Part shown: piece by piece, positions 43,300 through 50,969 of the stretch
Layout: the number at the start of each line of letters is the position of its first letter
Position numbering within the stretch: the first letter of the stretch is position 1
Assembly (NCBI GenBank): GCA_023388255.1
Contig: JAEWGO010000011.1
Location: forward strand, 236,285-300,284
Length of the DNA stretch: 64,000 nt
Direction: 5' to 3'
DNA from: Pseudomonadota bacterium
GTDB taxonomy: Bacteria > Pseudomonadota > Gammaproteobacteria > Xanthomonadales > Rhodanobacteraceae
Position numbers and translations under genes: made by a program
The notes under the pieces: generated by a model
What the model was told of the DNA's origin: nothing
Databases searched by the model: none
Seen by the model: the letters and a program-made list of their open reading frames with translations, nothing else

Positions 43300-45837
43300 T
43301 CAACCCTTGACGTTGCGCACCTTGGACGCGCCCAACGGAAGCGTCTGGCGCTTCGTCGCGAAGCCCGGCCATGGATCCTTGCGAAGCGCTTTCGCACGTC
43401 GCAGCGCTCGGAACAGATCGAAATCATCCCCCGCACGCGTGCGGCCGAGTTCATCCCAGCCGATCGGCATCGCGACCGGTGCACCGGGACGGGCACGCAG
43501 CGACCAGTTCGCGATGCTGGTCGCCCCACGCGCATTGCGCAGCCAGTCGATGAAAATGCGGCCTTCCCGGCGAGCCTTGCTGGCGGTCGCAATGTAGGCC
43601 ATCGGGCGGCTCGCCACCATCGCTTCGGCGAACGCCGCGCAGAAGGTCTTCGCCTCGCTCCATTCCACGCGGCGCGCGATCGGAACGACCACGTGCACGC
43701 CCTTGCCTCCGGACAGCCGCGCGTAGCTTTCCAGCCCGACTTCGGCGAGCCGCGCGCGCACGTCGCGCGCGGCGGCGATCACCTCCTTCCAGACGACGCC
43801 GGGCGCGGGATCGAGATCGAACACGAGCCGGTCAGGCTTGTCCGGCGCGTCGATGCGTGCGCCCCAAGGATGAAGCTCGATGGCATTCATCTGCACCAGT
43901 TCGAGCACGCCGGCGATCGCGGTCACGTAGAAATAGTCGTCGCTCGCGCCGCTTTTCTCCGCAAGGCGGATCGATGCGACATGCGGGCCGAGCGCGCCGG
44001 CATGATGCTTCTGGAAGAAGCATGCGGCTTCGGCACCATCCGGGCAGCGCAGGATCGACAACGGCCTTCGCGCGAGCTCGGGCAGCAGCCAATCGGCGAC
44101 GGCGTGATAGTAGTGGGCGACGTCCTGCTTGTTGATCGACGTATCCGGGAAGACGATGCGTTCGGGATGCGTGATCACGACAGCGCCGCGGGTGTCCCGG
44201 GTCGGGCGCGCTGCGGGTCTTGACGTGGTTTTCTCGGTGCGTCGGGTGGCCATGCCGAGATCTCCCGGTTGCTTGTCGTCGCGCAGGCGCAAGAAGCTCG
44301 CTTGGCGCAGCAGTCCTTCTTTCGCCAAGCCGCGGAAGGCGACCTCGACGACGAGGCGCGGCTCCACCCAGTGCACGTCGCGCGCGCGAAACGGCACGTG
44401 CGAGGGTAGCGCGACGACGGCTTCATTGCGCGCAAGTTCGAGGAGGAGGCGGTGAAGTGACGCTATTCGCGCGTCGTCGAATCCGCTGCCCACGCGTCCG
44501 ACGTAGCGCCATGCGCCATCATCCACCCGCGCCAGTAGCAGCGATCCGAATCCGCCGCGCGAACCCTTCGGAGCTGTGTAGCCGATAACGGCGAACTCGT
44601 CGCTCTGTGCATGCTTGATCTTCAGCCAGTCACGGCCGCGGCCGCCAACATAGGATGAATCGGCACGCTTGCTGACGATGCCCTCTAGCCCGTGGCGTAC
44701 CGCCGCGTCGAATACCGCCGTGCCATCGCCTTCGACATGCGTGCTGTAGAGCAGCGTTGGCTCACGCGCTTTCGCCAGCAGCGATTCGAGCAGCGCCTTG
44801 CGCTCGACGAGCGCAACGCGCGTGAGGTCGATGCCCTCGAGCGCCGGCAAGTCGAACAGCACATGGTGGAGCGCCGCGTCGTTTTCGGACTGCAGCGCGC
44901 GTTGCAGGGCAGAGAAGTCGCTGCGGCCGCGCGCGTCGGTGGCGACGAGCTCGCCGTCGAGGCGGGCGCTCGCGACCGGCAGCGATTCGATCGCGCGCAC
45001 GATGCCGGGCAAGCGATCGGTCCAATCGATGTCGTTGCGCGAGCGCAGGTGCGCGCGACCGGCTTCGAGGTCGGCCAGCAGGCGGTAACCGTCCCATTTT
45101 GTTTCGTGCAGCCAGCCGTCGCCGCGTGGACACTCATCCGCGAGAGCGCAGAACTCGGGCGCGAAGCCGGCGCGCAGCGGACGATCGCGTGCGCCGTCGA
45201 GCGCCAACGCGCGCTTGCGCCATGTCGCGGCAGCACGGCGCGGCTTCGCCCTCTCGTTCACCGCCTTCTTGCCATGTGTCGCCGCTCCGAGTGGCGGATT
45301 TCCACTGCGCCTGAGCTTCGCATCGACGAGATCGTCCGCCTCGGCATCGCGCGCTTCCGCGTCGGTTCGCTTCAACAGCAGCCAGTTCTGCTTGCCGCCG
45401 GCAATGCGCGTGCGCACAAGCGTCCAGCGACCACGCAGTTTCCTGCCGTGCAATTCGAAATCGAGATGCCCCTTCGCGAGCGCAGCGAGTGGTTCCCCCA
45501 GTGGCGTCCAAGTTCCATTGTCGACAATGTCCACGTGACCCGCACCATATTGGCCTGCCGGGATATCGCCGGCGAAGTCCGCGTAGGCGAGCGGATGATC
45601 TTCGACTTCCACCGCCAACCGCCGATCGCCCGGGCGCAGCGACGGTCCTTTCGGCACCGCCCAGCTTTTCAGGGTGCCGTCCACCTCGAGCCGGAAATCG
45701 TAGTGGCGTGCACGTGCGTGATGAAGCTGCACGACGAAAATCGGCTGCTTCGTCCGCTTGTCGCGCATGGATACGTCGGCCGACGGCTCCGGCGTCTCGC
45801 CGAAATCGCGTTTGCGGCGGTAGTCGCGCAGGCTCAT
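43300..45837 (-). CDS. ligD: DNA ligase D (multi-domain NHEJ ligase)
   Basis: 845 residues, the usual size. Three enzymatic domains in the Pseudomonas order. First, a 3'-phosphoesterase at about 1-165 (QLHHARARHYDFRLE, HPLAYADFAGDIPAGQYGAG). Second, an ATP-dependent ligase at about 225-520, with the adenylated Lys in ETKWDGYRL and motif DGELV. Third, a primase-like polymerase at about 545-835 (FQKHH, LVFDLDPAPG, SGGKGVHVVVP, IFIDWLRNARG). It trims, fills and seals double-strand breaks held by Ku, whose gene lies 9 bp upstream on the same strand. Confidence 0.96.
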   Translation of the reverse strand: MSLRDYRRKRDFGETPEPSADVSMRDKRTKQPIFVVQLHHARARHYDFRLEVDGTLKSWAVPKGPSLRPGDRRLAVEVEDHPLAYADFAGDIPAGQYGAGHVDIVDNGTWTPLGEPLAALAKGHLDFELHGRKLRGRWTLVRTRIAGGKQNWLLLKRTDAEARDAEADDLVDAKLRRSGNPPLGAATHGKKAVNERAKPRRAAATWRKRALALDGARDRPLRAGFAPEFCALADECPRGDGWLHETKWDGYRLLADLEAGRAHLRSRNDIDWTDRLPGIVRAIESLPVASARLDGELVATDARGRSDFSALQRALQSENDAALHHVLFDLPALEGIDLTRVALVERKALLESLLAKAREPTLLYSTHVEGDGTAVFDAAVRHGLEGIVSKRADSSYVGGRGRDWLKIKHAQSDEFAVIGYTAPKGSRGGFGSLLLARVDDGAWRYVGRVGSGFDDARIASLHRLLLELARNEAVVALPSHVPFRARDVHWVEPRLVVEVAFRGLAKEGLLRQASFLRLRDDKQPGDLGMATRRTEKTTSRPAARPTRDTRGAVVITHPERIVFPDTSINKQDVAHYYHAVADWLLPELARRPLSILRCPDGAEAACFFQKHHAGALGPHVASIRLAEKSGASDDYFYVTAIAGVLELVQMNAIELHPWGARIDAPDKPDRLVFDLDPAPGVVWKEVIAAARDVRARLAEVGLESYARLSGGKGVHVVVPIARRVEWSEAKTFCAAFAEAMVASRPMAYIATASKARREGRIFIDWLRNARGATSIANWSLRARPGAPVAMPIGWDELGRTRAGDDFDLFRALRRAKALRKDPWPGFATKRQTLPLGASKVRNVKG

Positions 45838-45846
45838 CGAGCCGGC

Positions 45847-46749
45847 TTAGGCGGATTTGCGTCCGCGCGGCTTCCCCGCCGCCGGCTTCTTGACGGCTTT
45901 GGGCTTGCTTCCGCTGCTCGCGCGTGGACGACTGCGGGCGGGGGTGCGCTTCTTGCTGGCAATGCTGTCCTTCAACAGTCCCATGAAGTCGACAACGTTG
46001 GTTGCCGCATTTTCGGGCAGGCGTTGTTCCTCCTGAGGGGGCGCGGCAACAACCCCCTTCCGCTTGAGGCGCTTCTCGATCACTTTGTGCAGACGCAGGC
46101 GGAATTCGTCGCGGAAGTCCGCTGGCTTCCACGAGCCGGACATCGACTCGATCAATGCGCGCGCCATGTCCAGCTCCTTCTTCGTTACCCGATAGTCTGC
46201 CGCGGGCTTGCGTGGAATCGAATAGTCGTCGACGTCGACGAGTTCCTGCGGATAGCGCAGGATGAGCAGCATCAAGACGTGCTCTCGCGGGACGACGGCA
46301 GCCAAATGTTCGCGGGTGCGGATCACCACGCGTGCGATGCCGACCTTGCCGATGGCCGAAAGCGTTTCGCGCAGCAACACGTAGCCTTTCTCGGACTTCC
46401 TGCCCGGCACGAGAATGTAGGGCTTCTCATAGTACGCGGGGCTGATCGCATCGGCATCGACGAAGCTTTCGATCTCGACAGCCTCATGGCTCTCCGGAGC
46501 GGCGGCCTTGATGTCTTCCTCTTCGAGCACGACGTAGCTTCCCTTGTCGTACTCGAACGCCTTGACGACATCTTTCCACGGTACCTCTTCACCCGTTTCG
46601 CTATTGACGCGCTCGTAGCGCACGGGCTTGTTGTCGCGCGCATCGAGCATGCGCAAGCTCAGGTCCGTGCGGCGCTCGCCCGGCATGAGCTGGATGGGCA
46701 CATGTAACAAACCGAACGAAAGGGTTCCGGTCCAAATTGGGCGCGCCAT
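45847..46749 (-). CDS. ku: Ku, NHEJ DNA-end-binding protein
   Basis: 300 residues. The homodimeric Ku ring slides onto broken DNA ends and recruits LigD. Core features include the N-terminal WTGTLSFGLLHVPIQL, LRMLDARDNKPVRYERVNSETGEEV, the EEEDIKAAAPESHEAVEI stretch and the closing YRVTKKELDMARALIESM. The C-terminus is a basic tail (SRPRASSGSKPKAVKKPAAGKPRGRK-like, Lys/Arg/Pro-rich), typical of Ku proteins that bind DNA and stimulate LigD. ku-ligD form an operon. Confidence 0.96.
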   Translation of the reverse strand: MARPIWTGTLSFGLLHVPIQLMPGERRTDLSLRMLDARDNKPVRYERVNSETGEEVPWKDVVKAFEYDKGSYVVLEEEDIKAAAPESHEAVEIESFVDADAISPAYYEKPYILVPGRKSEKGYVLLRETLSAIGKVGIARVVIRTREHLAAVVPREHVLMLLILRYPQELVDVDDYSIPRKPAADYRVTKKELDMARALIESMSGSWKPADFRDEFRLRLHKVIEKRLKRKGVVAAPPQEEQRLPENAATNVVDFMGLLKDSIASKKRTPARSRPRASSGSKPKAVKKPAAGKPRGRKSA

Positions 46750-46800
46750 GGCCGTGCTCCGTGGGAAACAAGCATGCTTGAGGAAAGTGCTCGCGAAAGG

Positions 46801-47055
46801 CTACGCCTGCTTGCGGGCACGAGTAAGGGCAGCTTTCTTGGCGGCTGCGGAACGGCTTGGGGAAACGTGCTTCGTTGCCGCTTTCTTTTTTGGCGCCTTG
46901 CTGCCCTTGGCTCCGCCGTCCTGTTTGTTGACGGTTGCCCAGGCACGCTTCTGGGCCGTCTTCTTCGTCACGCCTTTCTTCTCGTAACCTTCTTCGATGT
47001 GTTCAGCCTGACGGCGTTGCTTGGCGGTATAGCTGGATTTGTCACCCTGCGGCAT
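46801..47055 (-). CDS. Small basic protein (plasmid-stabilization-like annotation family)
   Basis: 84 residues, strong AAGGAGG site before the ATG. The N-terminal half (DKSSYTAKQRRQAEHIEEGYEKKG, then AWATVNKQDGG) is a conserved module found in many proteobacteria and often labelled plasmid stabilization protein without experimental support. The C-terminal half is a low-complexity Lys/Ala tail like histone H1. It is 51 bp upstream of ku on the same strand and may be part of the same transcript, possibly nucleic-acid binding. Confidence 0.8.
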   Translation of the reverse strand: MPQGDKSSYTAKQRRQAEHIEEGYEKKGVTKKTAQKRAWATVNKQDGGAKGSKAPKKKAATKHVSPSRSAAAKKAALTRARKQA

Positions 47056-47189
47056 GTCGCGCCTCCTTCGTTACTGCGCCCGAAGCTTCATCATGAGCTC
47101 CGGTACTTGACTGGTAGCGAAACACGGAGGGTGTTTCGCGGCAGGGGTCGGGCCTCAAGCGGCACGCACAGGCTGCCTCGTGCGGACGG

Positions 47190-47510
47190 CGTCGGAAAAA
47201 GCGGGCTTCAGGCATGGTATGAAACTCAAAGCGGCTATCCCGAGTGGATCGTGACGAACGGGCTTACCGGCATGTTTCCCGTACTTCGACAGGATATCGA
47301 GTGCGATGTCCTCATCGTGGGCGCGGGAATCACTCGGTGCATGGACCGCCACGCATCTTCAGCTCGCGTGACATCGTGTTTGGGTCATCGATCGACGCGA
47401 AGCCGAATGGGAAAGCAGCACGGCCAGCACTGCGTTCCTGCAGTATGAAATCGATCCGGGATTGCAGGATCTGGCGTCGCGCCTAAGTGACTTCGAGCTC
47501 CGGAGGGCAG
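47190..47510 (+). pseudogene. FAD-dependent oxidoreductase, N-terminal fragment, frameshifted
   Basis: One frame encodes a segment starting near LQAWYETQSGYP and containing DIECDVLIVGAGIT, the dinucleotide-binding GxGxxG start of DadA-type oxidoreductases. Coding then shifts frame at about 47335 and continues, after an in-frame stop at about 47371, with HRVWVIDRREAEWESSTAST and LQYEIDPGLQDLASRLSDFE, which is the expected next part of the same domain. The rest of the gene is missing. It is a broken chromosomal gene cut by whatever inserted to its right. Confidence 0.75.
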
Positions 47511-47976
47511 GGGCAGAGGCTCGACCGCACGGCGGCGACGGCCGTCTCAATGTTGGCGGACAGGACGACGCGATCGACATTCTTGCCAAGTGCGCTCGCC
47601 GGGTTCTCGAGAAAACCAAAAAACTCGCGCGGAAGGCTGGCGAACTGTTTCGGGCGCTGACACTGGATCCGGCCTTCATGGGGCGGAACGTTCGCGGATA
47701 CCCAAGACGACCTACCATTTTCAGGATCCACGCGCGGCACGGGCCGCCAGTACATTTCGCCATGGCGTATGGCTGTCGGCCACCCGGTACTGATGTCGTC
47801 GCTAAAAAATCGTTGTCTAACAGCAAGATACTAAGCGCGAACTCCAGGTCATTGCCGAGTGGTGACATGGTAAGCGGATCGGTATTGGGATGGCGACACG
47901 GTTACCGGTGCGCCCTGGATTACGACACGGGAAACGGAAAAGACAGGGTTAGCGGGTTGAGTGACAACGTAAGCGG
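47511..47976. other. Degenerate stretch with two copies of a GTAAGCGG-type repeat
   Basis: No gene is convincing on either strand. GTGACATGGTAAGCGGATCGG (47862-47882, shortened here to its core GTGACANNGTAAGCGG) recurs as GTGACAACGTAAGCGG at 47961-47976, 99 bp apart, in the same orientation, and a third GGTTAGCGGG-like piece lies between. Repeated short ends of this type resemble the multiple terminal repeats of some IS21-family elements, so this may be the leftover end of an insertion sequence (inference). Confidence 0.4.
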
Positions 47977-48726
47977 GTGGTCGACACGACAAATGGCGAA
48001 AGCTGTCATCTCGATATTATTTTACATAATAGACATTGCGCACCAAACGGCACCCCGAAACCGGGCCGGCGTCGGCGCGTCTGGCACCTGTCGCCGGACG
48101 GGTTCCGGGAGCTGCGCCTGAGCCTCGCCTTGAGCCAGCCGGCGTGCGCCCAGCTGCTCGGCGTGTGCCTGCGCACGATTCGGCACTGGGACTGCGGGCG
48201 CAACCGCGTGCCGTGGTCCGCCGTGAGGCTCCTGCGCATCCTCCGGGGCGGCGAGCTGCCGGCGACCGGGTTCGAGGGCTGGACCGTGCGCGACGGGGGC
48301 CGGCTGGTCACGCCGGCAGGCGTCGAGTTCCGGGTGCATGAGTTCGCGTGGTGGGCGCTGACGTGCTTGCAGGCGCGGTCGTGGCAACGGTCGTGGGATC
48401 GGCGCGCCTCGGTGCGGCCGTCGGCCGCTGAAAGCCTTCCAGCCGCGTTGCCGGTGGCAGACGGCGGCGCTTTTGACCTGGCGATCCGGCCAGCGTCGGG
48501 CAGCGATGCGGCTGCGGCGGTCGGCGGTCGCGTGGCGGATTCCCCGCCTCCTGCCGAACCGGCTGTGCTGGATGGAAGCAGCTCCGAGGGAAGCGGAAAG
48601 CGCAGGCGCGCGCAAGCGCGCCCCGCTTCCGCTTCTACGGGGCTTGTCCTTCTTAAAACAAGTGGAACGGCAGGGGCGCAAATCCGCATGGCGCCTGCCT
48701 CTCCGGAGGTGCCCGGTGAAGGCTGA
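47977..48726 (+). CDS. VC1465/XafT-family Xer recombination activation factor
   Basis: Up to 249 residues; the conserved part begins near 48030 (RHCAPN) and includes RRRRVWHLSPDGFRELRLSL, LSQPACAQLLGVCLRTIRHWDCG, which is a lambda-repressor-like HTH, and RVPWSAVRLLRILRGGELP. This is the hallmark of the VC1465 family found in filamentous phages of Xanthomonas and, as XafT, in the Vibrio satellite TLC-phi, where it activates XerCD recombination at dif without FtsK. The 5' end crosses the left attachment junction, so the GTG at 47977 comes from the flank. In the uninterrupted phage the start would be the ATG seen at 50146 in the second copy. A long Ala/Ser/Pro tail follows the domain. Confidence 0.8.
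   Translation: MVDTTNGESCHLDIILHNRHCAPNGTPKPGRRRRVWHLSPDGFRELRLSLALSQPACAQLLGVCLRTIRHWDCGRNRVPWSAVRLLRILRGGELPATGFEGWTVRDGGRLVTPAGVEFRVHEFAWWALTCLQARSWQRSWDRRASVRPSAAESLPAALPVADGGAFDLAIRPASGSDAAAAVGGRVADSPPPAEPAVLDGSSSEGSGKRRRAQARPASASTGLVLLKTSGTAGAQIRMAPASPEVPGEG
48019..48046. other. dif-like XerCD site at the left element junction
   Basis: ATTTTACATAA (48019-48029) matches the XerD arm of E. coli dif (reverse strand) at 10 of 11 positions. TAGACA (48030-48035) matches the six-base core at 5 of 6, and TTGCGCACCAA is a weaker XerC-side arm. The match to the left arm is chromosomal; the right arm is shared with the second copy at 50169. This is what an integration at dif would leave (inference). 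Confidence 0.6.
48030..48179 (+). repeat. 150-bp direct repeat, copy 1
   Basis: Identical in length to 50169-50318 with four mismatches counted by eye (146 of 150). It covers the att core and the first part of the XafT domain. Confidence 0.93.
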
Positions 48727-49540
48727 CGCGTTCGTCGTCGATCCGCGCAAGGCCCGGTGTTCGCGCCTGCACCGGTCCGTCCGGGAAGCGGCCCGCCTGC
48801 ACGAAACAGAAGCGGACTGGTCATCGCGCTCGCTGGGCCGCTCCGGCTTCCGCAAGACCTTCATTACCCTCACCTACCGCCAAACGCGGGACTGGCAGGC
48901 TGGCCACGTCTCGGACTTCCTGCGCCTGATGCGCCAGTGGTTCCAGCGCCGGGGTGAAGTCTGCCGGTTCGTCTGGGTCGGCGAACTGCAACAGCGCGGC
49001 GCGCTGCACTACCACGTTCTGGTGTGGGTTCCGCGTCGGCTGCGCCTTCCCACGCCGGACCGCTGCGGCTGGTGGCCGCACGGATCGAGCAAGATTGAGA
49101 CGGCCCGTAGCCCGATTGGCTACATGGTCAAGTACGCGACCAAGACGCGTCCCGAAGACGTGGTACGCCTGCCCAAAGGCGCGCGTCTGCACGGTGCGGG
49201 CGGATTGGATGCGCAGCAGCGTGTGCAACGCCGCCAGGTGATGGCGCCGGCGTGGTTGAGCGAGGCGGACGACGCACGGCGCGTTCAGGGGTGGATTGCC
49301 GAGCAAGAGCGCGAACCCGAGGACGAAGGCACCTACTACGAACGACGAGCAGCGGAGGAAGTGGCGGCGGAGCGCTATCTGAGCACATGGGGACCGAAGG
49401 GCTTTCCTCGGTACGTCCGCGTGCCGGGTGGATACGTGAGCTGCTGGACCGGCGAGTTCGTGGAAACGCCGTGGCGGGTGTCGGTGGATCAGGGCGTAGT
49501 GACGGTGTCTCGGAAGGAGAACGTGCAATGGGCGCAATAG
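48716..49540 (+). CDS. Rolling-circle replication initiator (filamentous phage type)
   Basis: 274 residues from GTG 48716 (GGAGG 6 bases upstream), overlapping the XafT stop. HUH motif in GALHYHVLVWVP, with a preceding FITLTYRQTRDW (motif I) and a YMVKYATK box whose Tyr would attack DNA at the nick site. This is the architecture of gpII/RstA-like initiators that start rolling-circle copying of inoviruses. A C-terminal YFxxxG-like WGPKGFPRYVRVPGG region follows. The gene looks intact, so the element may still replicate as a circle after excision. Confidence 0.85.
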   Translation: MKADAFVVDPRKARCSRLHRSVREAARLHETEADWSSRSLGRSGFRKTFITLTYRQTRDWQAGHVSDFLRLMRQWFQRRGEVCRFVWVGELQQRGALHYHVLVWVPRRLRLPTPDRCGWWPHGSSKIETARSPIGYMVKYATKTRPEDVVRLPKGARLHGAGGLDAQQRVQRRQVMAPAWLSEADDARRVQGWIAEQEREPEDEGTYYERRAAEEVAAERYLSTWGPKGFPRYVRVPGGYVSCWTGEFVETPWRVSVDQGVVTVSRKENVQWAQ

Positions 49541-49761
49541 CGATGCCGTCGGCGGACGGCTGGATGATGGGCGGCAGCAAGGATCCCGACTTGCAACGGG
49601 TGTTCGGGATCAGCGAGGACGTGATCGCGTCGATGGCCGTGGAGGCAGTGTTCTACGCGCAGGACAAGGCGGGGCGAAGCCGTCAACGCTTCGTGTGCGA
49701 GCTGGTGCAAGCGTTCGAGGCACAGTTGTACGAACGGCTGGGGGTCGAACTGGATAGCTGA
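49528..49761 (+). CDS. Small phage protein after the replication initiator
   Basis: 77 residues from ATG 49528 with AGGAGA 7 bases upstream and overlap with the Rep stop. Acidic, with VIASMAVEAVFYAQDKAGRSRQRFVCELVQAFEAQLYERL forming two predicted helices. Size and place match the small proteins that follow Rep in Xanthomonas inoviruses. I cannot say whether it binds single-stranded DNA. Confidence 0.7.
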   Translation: MGAIAMPSADGWMMGGSKDPDLQRVFGISEDVIASMAVEAVFYAQDKAGRSRQRFVCELVQAFEAQLYERLGVELDS

Positions 49762-49853
49762 AAAGGTGCGGCCTCCGGAGGGCGTCGAAACCAACCCGGA
49801 GGCCGCGAACACACATGCTGCAGATGCCGGCGTGGCCGGCGAAGGAATGATAG

Positions 49854-50153
49854 ATGAAAACCGATCCGGCGGCGCAATGCCGCTTCTTCACGGCTGAGGA
49901 CGCCTGTCGCGTCGCCCTCGCCGCCTACTTCGCGGCCCGCTCGCCGCTCCCTGCCCGCGATTTTGCCGCCTCGTTCGTCGGCGAGTTTTTGGCACGCTTC
50001 GGCACCCTTGCGAAAGGGCATCCAAAAATCGGGGAATTACAGGCTGAAAAAGGCGCTGCATTTGCGCGGCCAATTGCGCCAGAGAGGCACGGTTTGCCCG
50101 TCGTCGGCGATGCCGGTAATAATCCAGAAATGGAGCACGTCCGGCATGGCTGA
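49854..50153 (+). CDS. Hypothetical satellite protein
   Basis: 99 residues from ATG 49854. An N-terminal Cys-containing stretch (AAQCRFFTAEDACRVALAAYFAA) and helical VGEFLARFG core. Its TGA overlaps the ATG of the second XafT copy (ATGGCTGA), as expected of a circular, continuously overlapping phage genome in which this gene precedes xafT. The C-terminal 40 residues could also be read in another frame, so the exact product is uncertain. No family recognised. Confidence 0.55.
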   Translation: MKTDPAAQCRFFTAEDACRVALAAYFAARSPLPARDFAASFVGEFLARFGTLAKGHPKIGELQAEKGAAFARPIAPERHGLPVVGDAGNNPEMEHVRHG

Positions 50154-50342
50154 CATAATCAAACCTCGTAGACATTGCGCACCAAACCGTACCCCGAAAC
50201 CGGGCCGGCGTCGGCGCGTCTGGCACCTGTCGTCAGACGGGTTCCGGGAGCTGCGCCTGAGCCTCGCCTTGAGCCAGCCGGCGTGCGCCCAGCTGCTCGG
50301 CGTGTGCCTGCGCACGATGCGGACTGGCAGCCGGGCCACATG
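50146..50342 (+). pseudogene. Truncated second copy of the XafT gene fused to a Rep remnant
   Basis: Starts at ATG 50146 (GGAG 10 bases upstream) with MADIIKPRRHCAPN, the likely native XafT N-terminus, and follows copy 1 for about 50 codons, including the HTH, until CLRTM. At about 50319 it switches to DWQPGHM-like sequence, similar to DWQAGHV inside the Rep gene. The switch implies an internal deletion in this copy. The frame then runs on antisense to tadA and is not meaningful. Confidence 0.75.
50169..50318 (+). repeat. 150-bp direct repeat, copy 2
   Basis: Counterpart of 48030-48179; differences are at about 50188-50190 and at two sites near 50233. Left flank differs: copy 2 follows phage coding sequence (ACATAATCAAACCTCG), copy 1 follows a dif-like arm. 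Confidence 0.93.
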
Positions 50343-50451
50343 CTTCCGAGGCCATACTGTCGTGACGAACTCGATCGTGAGCATTGATCAATGGCTCCAT
50401 CGTCTGCGCAGGCCAAGACAACGCCGTCTACTGCGCGCTGCATCAACGAGC

Positions 50452-50955
50452 TCAACGCCGCGCGCGAAAGAATCGCCGCAGCAACTCAGCGGCTTCATCA
50501 GCAAGCACGCCTGCGCGAACCTCGACGCGATGGTTGTGCCGGTCGCTGACCAAGGTGTCGAACACGCTGCCGGCGGCGCCGGTCTTGGGGTCATGGGCGC
50601 CGTAGACGACGCGCGCGATGCGCGAATGCACGATGGCGCCGGCGCACATCACGCACGGCTCCAGCGTGACATAGAGCGTGGCGCCTGGAAATCGGTAGTT
50701 GCCGAGGCGAAGTCCAGCGTCGCGCAGCGCCTGGATCTCGGCGTGCGCGGTCGGGTCGCTGGCCGAGATGTTGCGGTTCCAGCCTTCGCCGATGGTCTGT
50801 CCGGCCATCACGAGGACGGCGCCGACGGGCACTTCACCTTCGCTGGTTTCGGCATGCCGAGCCAGCTCGAGCGCACGCTGCATCCATTGCCGGTCGATCG
50901 CTTCGCTTGCAGCAAGCGCATCCGCATCTGCGTTGACAGGACGCTGCGACAGCAT
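50452..50955 (-). CDS. tadA: tRNA-specific adenosine deaminase
   Basis: 167 residues from ATG 50955 (AGGGAAGG upstream). TadA converts A34 to inosine in tRNA-Arg(ACG). Zinc and catalytic residues are in place: His71 and Glu73 (HAE) and Cys101/Cys104 (PCVMC). The EVPVGAVLV and ASDPTAHAEI signatures fit. The last gene of the guaB-guaA group; it starts 14 bp after the guaA stop. The filamentous satellite has inserted just beyond its 3' end. Confidence 0.95.
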   Translation of the reverse strand: MLSQRPVNADADALAASEAIDRQWMQRALELARHAETSEGEVPVGAVLVMAGQTIGEGWNRNISASDPTAHAEIQALRDAGLRLGNYRFPGATLYVTLEPCVMCAGAIVHSRIARVVYGAHDPKTGAAGSVFDTLVSDRHNHRVEVRAGVLADEAAELLRRFFRARR

Positions 50956-50969
50956 GCGAGCGACCTTCC

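Larger units (their letters stand above)
48030..50168 (+). mobile_element. TLC-like filamentous phage satellite unit (2139 bp)
   Basis: The unit is defined by the two copies of the 150-bp repeat and carries only an XafT-like activator, a rolling-circle initiator and two or three small genes, all rightward and overlapping. It lacks coat, minor coat, ssDNA-binding and Zot genes, so it cannot make virions alone. Known parallel: TLC-phi encodes just a replication initiator (Cri) and XafT and uses a helper's particles. The left boundary abuts a dif-like half-site, and the right boundary abuts the truncated second copy. Alternative: the replication half of a decayed larger inovirus. Confidence 0.7.

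Noticed and set aside
47483..47755. Minus-strand 90-codon frame in the scarred region
   Set aside because: No recognisable domain, no ribosome site; may be a remnant but cannot be supported as a gene.
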